64,000 bases of DNA from Deinococcus yavapaiensis KR-236 (GTDB taxonomy: Bacteria; Deinococcota; Deinococci; Deinococcales; Deinococcaceae): positions 28,402 to 92,401 of the forward strand of contig NZ_QJSX01000018.1 in assembly GCF_003217515.1 (NCBI RefSeq), read 5' to 3'. The notes beneath the pieces are model-generated. The model ran no database searches, was not told the DNA's origin, and saw only the letters and a program-made list of their open reading frames with translations. A program made the translations under genes and the position numbers. This document shows, piece after piece, positions 1 to 8,836 of the stretch. Each line of letters opens with the position of its first letter. Within the stretch, counting starts at the first letter, position 1.

Positions 1-1791
1 CGAACGCGCCGAGCCAACCGGGTGAGGCGGTCGTCATGGAGAGCGATTCGCACGACACCTTGAAGCTCAGCAAGGGCAGCGAGAAGCCGAAGGTGGAGGC
101 GCCGAGGAGGTCCTTGCACCCATCGGCCTTCGGAAGCACGAGTTCATTCGCGACGACCGGGGCCGCGCTCGCGCTGGACTTCAAGCACCATTCTTGATAG
201 TGGGGCGTCAGGGCGCTCGCCCAGCCGTACGCCGTGCCGACGTAACCGGAATACAGCGACGTTGCCCACAGCTCGGCGTAGAGCGAGGCCCGCTCGTGCA
301 AGATGGGATCGGAAGCGTTCGCGGCGAGCCCGGTCAACAGCTTGTAGCCCTGCTTGAAGTACGCGCCGAGGTTCTCCGCGTGGCCGTGCATCGCGCCGCG
401 CCACTTGTTGTTCTGAGACTCGAGCGCCGGTACGCACAGCGCGAGGAACTCCTCTTGCGATCGGACGCGCCTGCTGATCTCGTCGACGACGCACCCGCCC
501 TCACAGTTGTAGAAGTCCTGCTGGAGCCTCGGCGCGTCGTACTGAGTCTTGCGCTTGGCCTCGACGAGGGCGCGCATGTGCGGCTCTTGGTCGATCGAGA
601 GCATCGCATCCCACAGAGCGTTTCGTCGAGCCCTCGTGAACGCCGACTCCTTACGGTCGCGAAGCTGCATGTCGAGTTCGTCCATTCGGTTTCTCAAAGA
701 CGTCGCCCGGTCGTCGAGCTCGTCTTGAAGCTTTTCGTAGCGAGACCGCAGCGCGACCGCCTCGGCCGGTGTTTGCGGCAGCTTGAGGTTCGGCAGGGAC
801 GCCTCCTTGCCGTGCGAAAGGTCGAAGGTGAAGGCGGCGGGCAGGCGCGTGAGCACGTCCGCGCTTCCCGTCGTCACCTCAATTTCCTGGGGAGTTTGAG
901 GTTGGGTTTGCGCCGTCGTCTTCGGGGGCGTGCGGCGTGCGCCCGCGCGAGCGAACTTCGCGGCCTCGGCGAACTTGCCTTGGCAGGTCAGCGCGACGCT
1001 CAAGCCCGCGTTCGCCTCGGACAGCATCGGCTCGGCGGCGATCGCGCGGCGCAACACGGTCTCCGCTTGATCGAAGCGCCGCAAGGCCGTGAGGGCGAGC
1101 CCTCGGTTCGTGCTCAGAACCGCTGGGTTCGACCAGCCGAGCGGCCCGGTCGTGTTTTGTTGCAGCTTCGCCGCCGCGTCGAGCACCGTGAGGGCGTCGC
1201 CGGGCAGACCGAGCGTCACGAGGACGCCGCCGAGGTTGACGAGGTGTTGCGGTTCTTGCGGTTGCAGGCGGTGGGCGGCGAGCAGGGCGGCGAGGGCGGC
1301 GTTCGGCTTGCCGAGCAGCGCGGCGCTCTCGGCGGCGCGCGAAGCGAGCGCCGCGTCCTTCGCGTCGGGGCTGCTCGAGAACGCCTTCAATCCGGCGCTT
1401 TCGCGCTTCTCGAGCCACGCCGCCGCGTCCTTCAAGGCCTCGGCGAGCGTGGCGGGTACCTTCGGCGGCGTGAGCGGGGCCGTCTTGGCGTACGCCTCCG
1501 TCATCTTCGCGAAGGTCTGCTCGAACGTGGCGCGGCTCTCCGAGGAAGGTCCGAGCATCGCGAGCAGGCGCTCCATGTTTTGGTAGGCCCCGAGTTGATC
1601 GCTCGTCAACTTCGAGGCGTCGAAGCGCGGCGCGTCGCACAAGCGGGCGCGCTCTCGTTGGAGTTGCTGTTGCAACGCCGCCTCGGACGGCAGGGCCCTC
1701 GCGTCCGAATGCGCCTGCCAAGACAAGTCGGGCGGGGACGCGGCGAGCGACGAGGACGTCAAAGCCAGCAGGGTGAGGGTGAATCGTTTCA
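1..1791 (-). CDS. Secreted TPR-repeat protein, C-terminus beyond the window
   Basis: The minus-strand frame is open from the ATG at 1791 to base 1, giving 597 codons with no stop, so the gene continues past the window edge. It begins MKRFTLTLLAL and ends the signal region at LAASPPD, a typical Sec signal peptide, so the product is exported. Around residues 175-270 there are helical repeats of TPR type (for example NLGGVLVTLGLPGDALTVL and ALTALRRFDQAETVLRRAI). A charged coiled-coil-like stretch follows (LQDELDDRATSLRNRMDEL), then a Cys-containing C-terminal region. The enzymatic role, if any, is not visible. The upstream ATG has a GGTGAC-like spacer rather than a strong Shine-Dalgarno sequence. 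High confidence that it is coding, low on function. Confidence 0.8.
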
Positions 1792-1893
1792 TGGGGTCAC
1801 CTTGCCAGGGAGGCGGTGGCAGCTCGATGGCACGCCTCGGTCCGTCATGCGTCGATCATCGTCGGCTTCCTAAGCTGCGTGTCGAGGAGTCCC

Positions 1894-2364
1894 ATGAACA
1901 TTCACGTTCCGATCGTTCGTTTCGCCCTGCTCGCCGCGCTCACGCTCCATCCGGGCGCCTTCGCGAGCCGTTGCGCAGAATTGCGTCCGTTCCTGTCGAG
2001 CGCGCTCGACGCTCCGCTGATCGTGCAGGCGCGCGTCGTACGGCACGCGCAGACGCTCGTCCCGCCGAGCTTCGCCGAAGTTCGCGTGCTCGCGACCCTC
2101 AAAGGGCGAGCGCCGAGCACCACCCTGAGAATTCTGGATTCCGACGGCGCCCTCGCCGTTCAGAACGCGAGCGCGTACCCGGTCGGCACGACGTGGGTGT
2201 TCGCCTTGCGCCCGAGCGTGGACGGCGCGTCGTTCACGTTGCCCGTGTGTGGCGACGGCGCCCTCGCCGTGATCGGCAAGAACGTGTTCGGCAACCTCGA
2301 GGGTGGCCTCGCGAGCGTCCTTTCCTTGACCGATCTGCGTGACCGCCTGCGAGGGTCGCCGTGA
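1894..2364 (+). CDS. Small secreted protein, unknown function
   Basis: Encodes 156 residues from the ATG at 1894, which has GAGGAG about 5 bases upstream; longer in-frame starts lack a ribosome site and would bury the signal peptide. The protein starts MNIHVPIVRFALLAALTLHPGAFASRC, a clear signal peptide. The mature part has two Cys (SRCAEL near the N-terminus and LPVCGDG late), which could form a disulfide outside the membrane. It looks like an all-beta domain of the kind seen in secreted Deinococcus proteins, but I do not recognise a family. Its stop overlaps the next start (GTGA), so the two genes are probably translated together. Confidence 0.75.
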   Translation: MNIHVPIVRFALLAALTLHPGAFASRCAELRPFLSSALDAPLIVQARVVRHAQTLVPPSFAEVRVLATLKGRAPSTTLRILDSDGALAVQNASAYPVGTTWVFALRPSVDGASFTLPVCGDGALAVIGKNVFGNLEGGLASVLSLTDLRDRLRGSP

Positions 2365-2573
2365 GCCACCTTCTCGATCTCGTGACGTGCCGCTGGGTGC
2401 CCGGCACGCTCGACCGCGTACGCGTCTCCTCACGCGGTCAGGCCGAAGTCCTCGACATCGGCGAGGTGGAGCGGCGCTTCGGACGAGCGGCCCTGGAAGC
2501 GCTCTACCTCAAGGGGCACTTCACGCGCCGCGACGATGTTTCTAACGAATTTCCTCCCGACATCCGAGAGTGA
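2361..2573 (+). CDS. 70-residue hypothetical protein coupled to the preceding gene
   Basis: Starts with the GTG at 2361, which overlaps the TGA of the upstream secreted protein by 4 bases, a common sign of translational coupling. The product (MSHLLDLVTCRWVPG...) is short, has no membrane segment or signal and ends in an acidic tail (PPDIRE). Codon usage is strongly G/C at third positions like its neighbours. No family is recognised. The coupling is the main reason for believing it is real. Confidence 0.55.
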   Translation: MSHLLDLVTCRWVPGTLDRVRVSSRGQAEVLDIGEVERRFGRAALEALYLKGHFTRRDDVSNEFPPDIRE

Positions 2574-2840
2574 CGATGAAGGGTGAAGCGTGGCGCGCTT
2601 CGCCCACGAACGCCGTGAATCTTCGCGCTCGTCGGTGTTCGCCCTGTGTCCGCCGCTTCACGTCAGGCATTGCCCAAGGCAAGCCTCCTTCGTCAGGCGA
2701 TCGCTTCGCGGTTCACGAGCCTCGAAGGCAGGCCGGGCCGACTCGGTGTCTCGATTGCGGACTCACCCAGCGTGAACATTCTCCATGAACGAACGCCGTC
2801 CGCGTGTTGGCGTGCCGCCTTCCCTTTCTCGGAGCGCCGT

Positions 2841-2866
2841 GAAGTAGCATGCCCGCATGCTACTTC
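2841..2866. promoter_or_regulatory. Perfect 12-bp palindrome over the start codon of the aldo/keto reductase
   Basis: GAAGTAGCATGC (2841-2852) and GCATGCTACTTC (2855-2866) are exact reverse complements separated by two C bases. The ATG of the next gene (2857) lies inside the right arm, and a possible -10 box, TAGCAT (2845-2850), lies in the left arm. It could be a repressor operator or an mRNA hairpin that hides the start. Confidence 0.6.
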
Positions 2867-3795
2867 GCGCTTTGGGTCACTCCGGCCTTCAAATCTCCGC
2901 GGTCGGACTCGGATGCAACAACTTCGGCGCGCGCCTCGATCAAGCGGCGACCACGACGGTCGTTCGACGTGCCTTGGACCAAGGCATCAACTTCTTCGAC
3001 ACGGCCGACGTCTACGGCAATCGCGGCGGCTCGGAAGTCATGTTGGGCCGAGCGCTCGGCGAAGAGCGCCAGCGGGTGGTGCTGGCCAGCAAGTTCGGGT
3101 TGCCGATGGACGACAGTGGCGAGCGTCAAGGCGCGAAGCCCGAGTACGTTCGCCAAGCGCTCGAAGCGAGCTTGAAGCGTCTCGGCACGGACTACCTCGA
3201 CTTGTACCAGTTGCACCGCCCCGATCCTCACACGCCGATCGAAGAGACGCTCGGCGCTTTGGACGAGCTCGTTCAAGCGGGTTTGGTGCGCTTCGTCGGT
3301 GTTTCGAATCTCGACGCGCCCGGCGTTCGAACCGCCGAAGAAGCTTCCCGGCAACGGAATCTGGTTCGCTTCACGTCCTGCCAGGACGAGTACAGCCTGC
3401 TCGTGCGAACCATCGAGAAGGACTTGATTTCCGAGATGCGAGCGCTCGGGTTGGGATTGTTGCCGTACTTTCCGCTGGCGAGCGGCTTGCTCAGCGGGAA
3501 GTACCACGCGGGTCAACCCTTGCCCGAAGGTGCGCGCATCACCGGGTCGGAGGGAGCGCAGAACCGCTATCTGAACGAACGCAACTGGCGTCTGGTCGAG
3601 GAACTTCGTCGGTTTGCCGAGGCCCGCGGTCACTCGCTGCTGGAGCTGGCGTTCAGCTGGTTGCTCTCGAACGACGTGACGTCGAGCGTGATCGCGGGCG
3701 CGACACGGCCCGAGCAGATCGACCAGAACGTCGCGGCGCTCGATTGGACGCTCACGAGGGAGGACGTCGAGGAAGTGAACCGCATCACCGCGTAA
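2857..3795 (+). CDS. Aldo/keto reductase
   Basis: 312 residues, the normal size of the family. The N-terminus has the AKR pattern GLGCNNFG followed by FFDTADVYGNRGGSE, which carries the catalytic Asp (DTAD) and Tyr (DVYG). VVLASKFG supplies the active-site Lys, and LYQLHRPDP the His. The C-terminal NADP-binding region includes SVIAGATRPEQIDQN. Members reduce aldehydes and ketones with NADPH in the cytosol; the physiological substrate cannot be told from sequence. It is monocistronic. No Shine-Dalgarno sequence precedes the ATG, which lies 6 nt after a TAGCAT box, so the transcript may be leaderless. Confidence 0.92.
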   Translation: MLLRALGHSGLQISAVGLGCNNFGARLDQAATTTVVRRALDQGINFFDTADVYGNRGGSEVMLGRALGEERQRVVLASKFGLPMDDSGERQGAKPEYVRQALEASLKRLGTDYLDLYQLHRPDPHTPIEETLGALDELVQAGLVRFVGVSNLDAPGVRTAEEASRQRNLVRFTSCQDEYSLLVRTIEKDLISEMRALGLGLLPYFPLASGLLSGKYHAGQPLPEGARITGSEGAQNRYLNERNWRLVEELRRFAEARGHSLLELAFSWLLSNDVTSSVIAGATRPEQIDQNVAALDWTLTREDVEEVNRITA

Positions 3796-3811
3796 CCGCC
3801 GCTCGGCGCAC

Positions 3812-3847
3812 GGAAGAAGGCCCGAGCGGAAACTCTGGCCTTCTTCC
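3812..3847. terminator. Hairpin between convergent genes
   Basis: GGAAGAAGGCC (3812-3822) pairs exactly with GGCCTTCTTCC (3837-3847) around a 14-nt loop. It lies between the ends of the aldo/keto reductase and the kinase that converges on it. There is no long T run, so this is a possible rather than certain terminator. Confidence 0.4.
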
Positions 3848-3945
3848 ATGCGACCTGCTCACCGTCGCGAGGGGCCGAGTCGAATTCGTGCAGGTGGCGC
3901 GCCACGCTTCATGCAAGGAGACGGCGTGCCCGCCCGCGTTCCCGA

Positions 3946-4902
3946 TTACTGCGTCGAATTGAGCGTGGCCGACGCGTCGGACGCCGAGTGGGGCGGAGGC
4001 GAAGGAGGCGCGTACTGACGCGGAAAAGTCGAAATCGCCAGGGATGCGACGCCCACACCCGTACGCAAGGCGTCTGCCTTCGTGGCCCCCTCGGCCAGGG
4101 CGTGCAAGTACGCCGCGTTGAAGGTATCGCCCGCCCCGACGGTATCGACGACTTCCACCAGCGGGGCGTCGACCTGCTCGCGAACACCCGCTTGGTACGA
4201 CACCGCCCCGGCCGATCCGCACTTCACGACGAGCGTTCCGTTGGCAGGCAGGATTGGGCCGAGGACCTCGATGGCCGCCAAGACGTTGTCGCGCTCGGCG
4301 AGCGCCGTCAACTCGGCGTCGTTCAGCAAAGCGAAGTCGCAAGAAGCGAGCCACGAGCGGACTTCCGCTCGAACATCGTGGGACCACCCCTCGCTCGGCC
4401 AGCCGGGATCGAGCGCCACGAGCGCGCGACGCTCCTTGAGGGCGGCGAGGAGGGTGGGGTACTGTTCGCGCAGACGCGGCGTGAGGAACGCTCCGACGAG
4501 CAAGACGATGTCGCCGGGGCGCACGACGTGCAGACGGTCGAGCACGTCTTCCAACGACAGTGCGGCCAAGTGCCCGAGGTGCGAGAAGAACGTTCGCTCA
4601 CCGCTGACGTGACTGAGGGCGACCGTGACGGAGGTGGGCGCGTTGGGCGTGTCCCAAAGGCCTTGGACGTCCACGAGCTGCGCGCGGAGCCAGCCGCCGA
4701 AGGCGTCGGTGCCCACGTTGGCGATGGCGCTGCACGTCGCGCCGAGGTCACGCAAGGCGACAAGAGAATTTCCCGCCGATCCACCGATGCGTAGCTCCAT
4801 GCGGTCCAGAAGCATCTCCGTGCCAAGCTCGGGCCAGCGGTCATGCGAGCCCATGATCAAGTCGACGTTGATGTTACCGATCACCACGATGGAAGGCGTC
4901 AT
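3946..4902 (-). CDS. PfkB-family carbohydrate kinase
   Basis: 318 residues from the ATG at 4902, preceded by AGAGGA; a TTG one codon earlier is less likely. The ribokinase fold is clear: an N-terminal GNINVD strand, GGSAGNSLVALRDLGA (PfkB signature 1, about residues 40-56), and DTVGAGDTF (about 253-261) containing the catalytic Asp and anion hole. It phosphorylates a sugar or nucleoside using ATP in the cytosol. It is the last gene of the eight-gene operon and its start shares a base with the upstream stop (TGATG). In context it probably traps the sugar released by the deacetylase and lyase; the exact substrate is unknown. Confidence 0.92.
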   Translation of the reverse strand: MTPSIVVIGNINVDLIMGSHDRWPELGTEMLLDRMELRIGGSAGNSLVALRDLGATCSAIANVGTDAFGGWLRAQLVDVQGLWDTPNAPTSVTVALSHVSGERTFFSHLGHLAALSLEDVLDRLHVVRPGDIVLLVGAFLTPRLREQYPTLLAALKERRALVALDPGWPSEGWSHDVRAEVRSWLASCDFALLNDAELTALAERDNVLAAIEVLGPILPANGTLVVKCGSAGAVSYQAGVREQVDAPLVEVVDTVGAGDTFNAAYLHALAEGATKADALRTGVGVASLAISTFPRQYAPPSPPPHSASDASATLNSTQ

Positions 4903-5726
4903 CAATCCTCTTTCAGGCGCCGCGCGACAGGCAAGCCGTCGAAGAAGCCGCGCAATGGATAGCGTGGCACGGTCGTGCGCGACCCGCCGAGGCTGAACGT
5001 CTCGTACTCGTAGGCGTTCTTCGTGACTTCATCGGGCATCGTTCCGAGGGTGCTCAACGGCCCCGTCTGAGTGCGGTGCGCGTACAGAGCGCGCCGTTTC
5101 TGCGGCGCGTAGCGAGACACGCCGACGCGCACGGCGACCGTGCAGTCCGACACTCCGTATGTGTCGGGGTCGAGTCCTGCCAGGACGCCGAGGCTGCCTT
5201 GCATGCGTTGCATCTCGCTTCGAGTTTGCGCCGTGTAGTACAGGCGCTGCACGGGCTTCTCCAGACAACCGCTGGAGTAGAAGGCGGCAGTGGCGGCGCG
5301 GTGCACGATCAAATGATCGGGATGTCCGTAGATGCCGTGTGGATCGAAGGTCAGCATGACGTGCGGTTGAACGCGGGCGATGACTTCGAGAATGCGCGCC
5401 TCGATCTCCCAAAGGTCGACGTTGATCGTGGCGAGCGGATCGTCACGGCGCAGCCTCTCACCTCGGCCCGAGTCGTGGTAGCCGAGAAAGACCGGCTCGC
5501 CGATTCCCAAGTGCGCGCAGGCGTCCTTGAGTTCCTGTTCGCGCAGTGCGGCGACGTCCTCGACGTGACCGAGCGAGGGATCGGTGACGCGGCCCGCTTC
5601 ACCTCGCGTGGCGCACACGAGGGTGATGCGCGCTCCTTGCGCGGCGTAGTGTGCCAGCGTGCCGCCGCAGCGCAGCGCCTCGTCATCGGGATGGGCGAAG
5701 ACGGCCAGCAGGGATGGTTGGGCCAT
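4902..5726 (-). CDS. Cytosolic PIG-L (LmbE-like) deacetylase
   Basis: 274 residues. The N-terminal FAHPDDEALRCGGTLA is the zinc-binding AHPDDE motif of PIG-L/LmbE de-N-acetylases, with DPHGIYGHPDHL (about residue 140) providing the other metal His and catalytic residues. Family members include MshB and BshB, which deacetylate GlcNAc-inositol or GlcNAc-malate. There is no signal peptide, so unlike the second PIG-L protein of this operon it should act in the cytosol. It lies 12 bp after the permease gene and overlaps the kinase start. Its substrate is probably the compound brought in by the adjacent ABC transporter. Confidence 0.9.
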   Translation of the reverse strand: MAQPSLLAVFAHPDDEALRCGGTLAHYAAQGARITLVCATRGEAGRVTDPSLGHVEDVAALREQELKDACAHLGIGEPVFLGYHDSGRGERLRRDDPLATINVDLWEIEARILEVIARVQPHVMLTFDPHGIYGHPDHLIVHRAATAAFYSSGCLEKPVQRLYYTAQTRSEMQRMQGSLGVLAGLDPDTYGVSDCTVAVRVGVSRYAPQKRRALYAHRTQTGPLSTLGTMPDEVTKNAYEYETFSLGGSRTTVPRYPLRGFFDGLPVARRLKED

Positions 5727-5738
5727 AGCCGTGCCGCC

Positions 5739-6602
5739 TTACCCTTTCATGCCCGTCATGACGATGCCTTCGATGATTTGGCGTTGGAAGAAGGCGAATA
5801 CCAAGAGCACGGGAATCACGGCGAGACTCGACGCGGCCATGATGAGGCCCCACTGGGTGCCCGCTTCACCGCTGAACAGGGCGACGCCGACGGGCAAGGT
5901 GCGTAACGCGGGACTTTGAATGACGACGAGGGGCCACAAGAAGGCGTTCCAGTTGCCGAGGAACGTGAAGATCGCCAAGCTCGCCAGCGCAGGACGCACG
6001 AGCGGCAAGGCGACCTTCCAGAAGATGCCGAACTCGTTCATGCCGTCGATGCGCGCCGCTTCGATCAAGTCGCTGGGAACCGTCTCGAAGAATTGCCGCA
6101 TCAAGAAGATGCCGAACGCCGACATGAGACCGGGGAAGAGAATGCTGAAGTACGTGTTGGTGAGCTTGAGGTCCACGACGCCGACGAACCAAGGAATGAC
6201 GAGCATCTCCGTCGGAATCATCAGGGTGGACAAAATCGCCACGAAGATGAGGGTCTTGCCGGGAAAGTCGAACTTCGCGAGCGTGTACCCGACGAGCGAG
6301 TCGAAAAACAGCACGCTGAGGGTGGTGACGCCCGCGACGAGCAGCGAGTTGACGAACCAGCGCACGAAGGCCGTCTGACCGAGGACCGTCCGGTAGTTCT
6401 CGAGGGTCGGCTCGGACGGCAGGAACGCGAGCGTGAACAGTTCCGCGAACGGTTTGAGGCTCGTCAGGAGCATCCACGCGAACGGGAACAACGTCACGAT
6501 CGCGCCGACGAACAGCACGAGGTAGGCGCTCAACGTCGTGACGCGCTCGCGAAGCGGTCGCCGGCGACGCTCGTCGAGCGAAAGGGAAGCGTGGGCGCTC
6601 AT
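5739..6602 (-). CDS. Carbohydrate ABC transporter permease, MalG type
   Basis: 287 residues from the ATG at 6602, which overlaps the upstream permease stop as TGATG. Six membrane segments are apparent, starting with TLSAYLVLFVGAIVTLFPFAW. The cytoplasmic EAA loop is EAARIDGMNEFGIFWKVALPLVRPA (about residues 190-214), which docks the ATPase. It ends in the family-typical GIVMTGMKG. It pairs with the next gene upstream to form the membrane channel. No ATPase gene lies in the operon, so a shared MsmK/UgpC-like ATPase elsewhere in the genome is expected. The open frame extends further upstream, but that part is antisense to the other permease and has no start signal. Confidence 0.93.
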   Translation of the reverse strand: MSAHASLSLDERRRRPLRERVTTLSAYLVLFVGAIVTLFPFAWMLLTSLKPFAELFTLAFLPSEPTLENYRTVLGQTAFVRWFVNSLLVAGVTTLSVLFFDSLVGYTLAKFDFPGKTLIFVAILSTLMIPTEMLVIPWFVGVVDLKLTNTYFSILFPGLMSAFGIFLMRQFFETVPSDLIEAARIDGMNEFGIFWKVALPLVRPALASLAIFTFLGNWNAFLWPLVVIQSPALRTLPVGVALFSGEAGTQWGLIMAASSLAVIPVLLVFAFFQRQIIEGIVMTGMKG

Positions 6603-7552
6603 CAGTAGTCGAACCTCCGGGTGAGGAAGCGCATTTGCAGCAGCGTGATGACGAGGATGATCGCGAACAAGACGACCGTGAGCGCGGAAGCGTACCCCAT
6701 CTGGAAGCGTCCGAAGGCAACTTGATAGATGTACACGGCGACCGTGAGGGTGCTTTGCAACGGACCGCCTTGATCGGTGAAGTTCAAGTTGACGATTTGC
6801 GTGAACAATTGCAGGTACGCGATCGTCCCTGTCACGACGCTGAAGACGATCGTGGGATTCAAGAGCGGAAACGTGATGCGCCGGAAGGTGTACCAGCCGT
6901 TCGCTCCGTCGAGCGAGGCCGCTTCGTAGTACGAGCGTGGAATCGCCGCGAGACCCGCGAGGAACAGCACGACTTGAAAACCGAGGTTTTGCCACACCAC
7001 GAGCGCCGTCGCAGACGGCAGCGCCTGGTCGGGAGACGTCAGGAACGACTGAGCTGGAAGGCCGAGCGTGACGAGGACCGTGTTCACGGGCCCGAACTGC
7101 GGCGAGAGCAGCCACTGCCACACCCACGTGGCGGCGACGATGGGCGTGACGTACGGAATGAAGTACAAGGCGCGCAGCAAGCCGCGCAAGGCCGTGATGC
7201 GTGACAGCAGCAGCGCGATGCCAAGGCCGAGGGCGATTTGCGCGGGAACGCCGATCAAGGCGTAAAACGCGGTGTTGCGCAAGGCGCGACCGAAGGTCGC
7301 GTCGGACGCCAGGCGCGTGTAATTCTCGAAGCCCACGAACGGGTGCTCGGTCCCGACGGTGTTCCAATCGAACAAGCTCATGCGGAATGCCGTCAAGGTC
7401 GGCACGAAGCGCACGATCACGAAAAAGGCGAGTGGAACGAGCAGGAAGCTGTACGCCCAAAGCGCTTGACGTTGCTTGAGGGACAACGTGCGCTTCGGGC
7501 GGACGGGCGCGGAGGGGAAAGCCCCCTCCGCGCGAGGGGGCGGGACGCTCAT
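6602..7552 (-). CDS. Carbohydrate ABC transporter permease, MalF type
   Basis: 316 residues with a soluble N-terminus and about six membrane segments beginning AYSFLLVPLAFFVIVRFVP. The EAA loop is EAASLDGANGWYTFRRITFPLLNP (about residues 217-240). The sequence FRMSLFDWN after the first segment and VGFENYTRL are typical of the CUT1 sugar permease family. It begins 10 bp after the binding-protein gene and its stop overlaps the second permease start. It forms the heterodimeric pore with that protein. Confidence 0.93.
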   Translation of the reverse strand: MSVPPPRAEGAFPSAPVRPKRTLSLKQRQALWAYSFLLVPLAFFVIVRFVPTLTAFRMSLFDWNTVGTEHPFVGFENYTRLASDATFGRALRNTAFYALIGVPAQIALGLGIALLLSRITALRGLLRALYFIPYVTPIVAATWVWQWLLSPQFGPVNTVLVTLGLPAQSFLTSPDQALPSATALVVWQNLGFQVVLFLAGLAAIPRSYYEAASLDGANGWYTFRRITFPLLNPTIVFSVVTGTIAYLQLFTQIVNLNFTDQGGPLQSTLTVAVYIYQVAFGRFQMGYASALTVVLFAIILVITLLQMRFLTRRFDY

Positions 7553-7562
7553 GTCAGGATGC

Positions 7563-8819
7563 TCACTTCTTGTAGTAATCGTTGAGAATCTTTTGCTCCT
7601 CGGCCACCGCGCGCTTCAAGGCGGCGGCAGGATCGCCCTTTTCCAAGATGACGGAGTTGATTGCGTCGACCCACACGCGCCGCTGCCCCGCTTCGTCCAC
7701 GAAGAGCGTCGAGGTCGCGAAGGGCAGGCTCTGCACGAACGGACCGTACACGGGGTCCTTGCGAAGGTCCGCTTGGCTGGACAGGCGACGCGACGCGGGA
7801 ATTTCACCGACGTCACGCAGCCACTCGCGCATGACTTCCTCGCTCGTGAGGAACTTCAAGAACTTCACGGACGCGTCCAGCTTCGCTCCACGCGCGTTTT
7901 TCGTGATGCCGTTGACCCAGTACGAGCCGAAGTTGCCGCGCTGGCCGCCTTGATTCATGACGGGCAGGGTCGCGACGCCCCAATCGAATTTCGCGCCGCT
8001 GCGAATCGAGCCGATAGCGAACGACCCGTCGATGATCATGCCCGCGCGGCCCGCGATGAACGCGTCACGGTAAGCGTTGTTGCCCGGGAAGAAGTTGGGA
8101 ACGCCGACTTTGTACTTCGTGACGAGGTCCGCGTAGAACGTCAGGGCTTTGACGCCCGCCTCGGTGTCGTACGTCGCTTGCTTGCCGTCCGCGCTGTACG
8201 GGCGGCCGCCGTACTGGCGAAGGAGCACTTCGCGCAGCACGTGGTAGTCCTGACCGTCCGGCGCCATCGCGAAGCCGAGGGTCGTGAAGCGCGGCGCGGC
8301 GCCCTTCGTGATCTTTTGGGCGGCCGTCAAAAAGTCGTTCCACGTACGCGGCGCGCTGCGAATGCCCGCCTGCTTGAAGAGTTCCTTGTTGTAGAAGATC
8401 GCCAGGGTGCGCACGGCCGTGGGCAGCGCGTAGTACTTGCCGTCGATCTTCGACGTCTTGACCATCGGCACGAAGTTGGCGTCGATGGTGCGAACGGGGA
8501 AGTCCTTGGCGGGCAACGCTTGCAGGTAACCGCCGTCCACGTACTGCGGCAACCAACCGTAGAAGAGGTTCACGACGTCCGGGCCTTGACCGGCGGGAAT
8601 GCTCGTCGCGACCTTCTGGTTGTACGCGTCGTACGGAAACGTCTCCTGCTTGACCTTGATGCCGGGATTTTGCGCTTCGAAACGCGCGATGAGCTTGTTC
8701 ATCAAGGTGACCTTGCTGGCGAACTCGTACTGCCAGTACGTGATCGTCACGTCCTGCGCGGCGGCGACCGACGCGGACAGCAGGGTGGACAAGCCGAGCA
8801 ACTTCAGTGCTTTCTTCAT
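7563..8819 (-). CDS. Extracellular sugar-binding protein of the ABC transporter
   Basis: 418 residues from the ATG at 8819, with AAGGAG just upstream; a longer frame exists but would place the signal peptide internally. The signal peptide is MKKALKLLGLSTLLSASVAAAQ. The mature domain is a family 1 solute-binding protein: DVTITYWQYEF at the N-terminus, LIARFEAQNPGIKVKQETFP, and the GRAGMIIDGSFAIGS segment. It captures the substrate outside the cytoplasmic membrane and delivers it to the two permeases. There is no lipobox Cys at the cleavage site, so it is probably held loosely or by an uncleaved anchor. Confidence 0.92.
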   Translation of the reverse strand: MKKALKLLGLSTLLSASVAAAQDVTITYWQYEFASKVTLMNKLIARFEAQNPGIKVKQETFPYDAYNQKVATSIPAGQGPDVVNLFYGWLPQYVDGGYLQALPAKDFPVRTIDANFVPMVKTSKIDGKYYALPTAVRTLAIFYNKELFKQAGIRSAPRTWNDFLTAAQKITKGAAPRFTTLGFAMAPDGQDYHVLREVLLRQYGGRPYSADGKQATYDTEAGVKALTFYADLVTKYKVGVPNFFPGNNAYRDAFIAGRAGMIIDGSFAIGSIRSGAKFDWGVATLPVMNQGGQRGNFGSYWVNGITKNARGAKLDASVKFLKFLTSEEVMREWLRDVGEIPASRRLSSQADLRKDPVYGPFVQSLPFATSTLFVDEAGQRRVWVDAINSVILEKGDPAAALKRAVAEEQKILNDYYKK

Positions 8820-8836
8820 AACGACTCCTTGAGGGG

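Noticed and set aside
194..1873. 559-codon plus-strand frame opposite the TPR protein
   Set aside because: It is antisense to a gene with a signal peptide and TPR repeats; its product is Arg-rich and low in hydrophobic order, as expected for a shadow frame in GC-rich DNA.
5076..5906. 276-codon plus-strand frame over the cytosolic deacetylase
   Set aside because: Antisense to a gene with a clear AHPDDE motif; no start signal.
6603..7460. N-terminal extension of the MalG-type permease
   Set aside because: It overlaps the MalF-type gene and gives an Arg/His-rich sequence without membrane segments.
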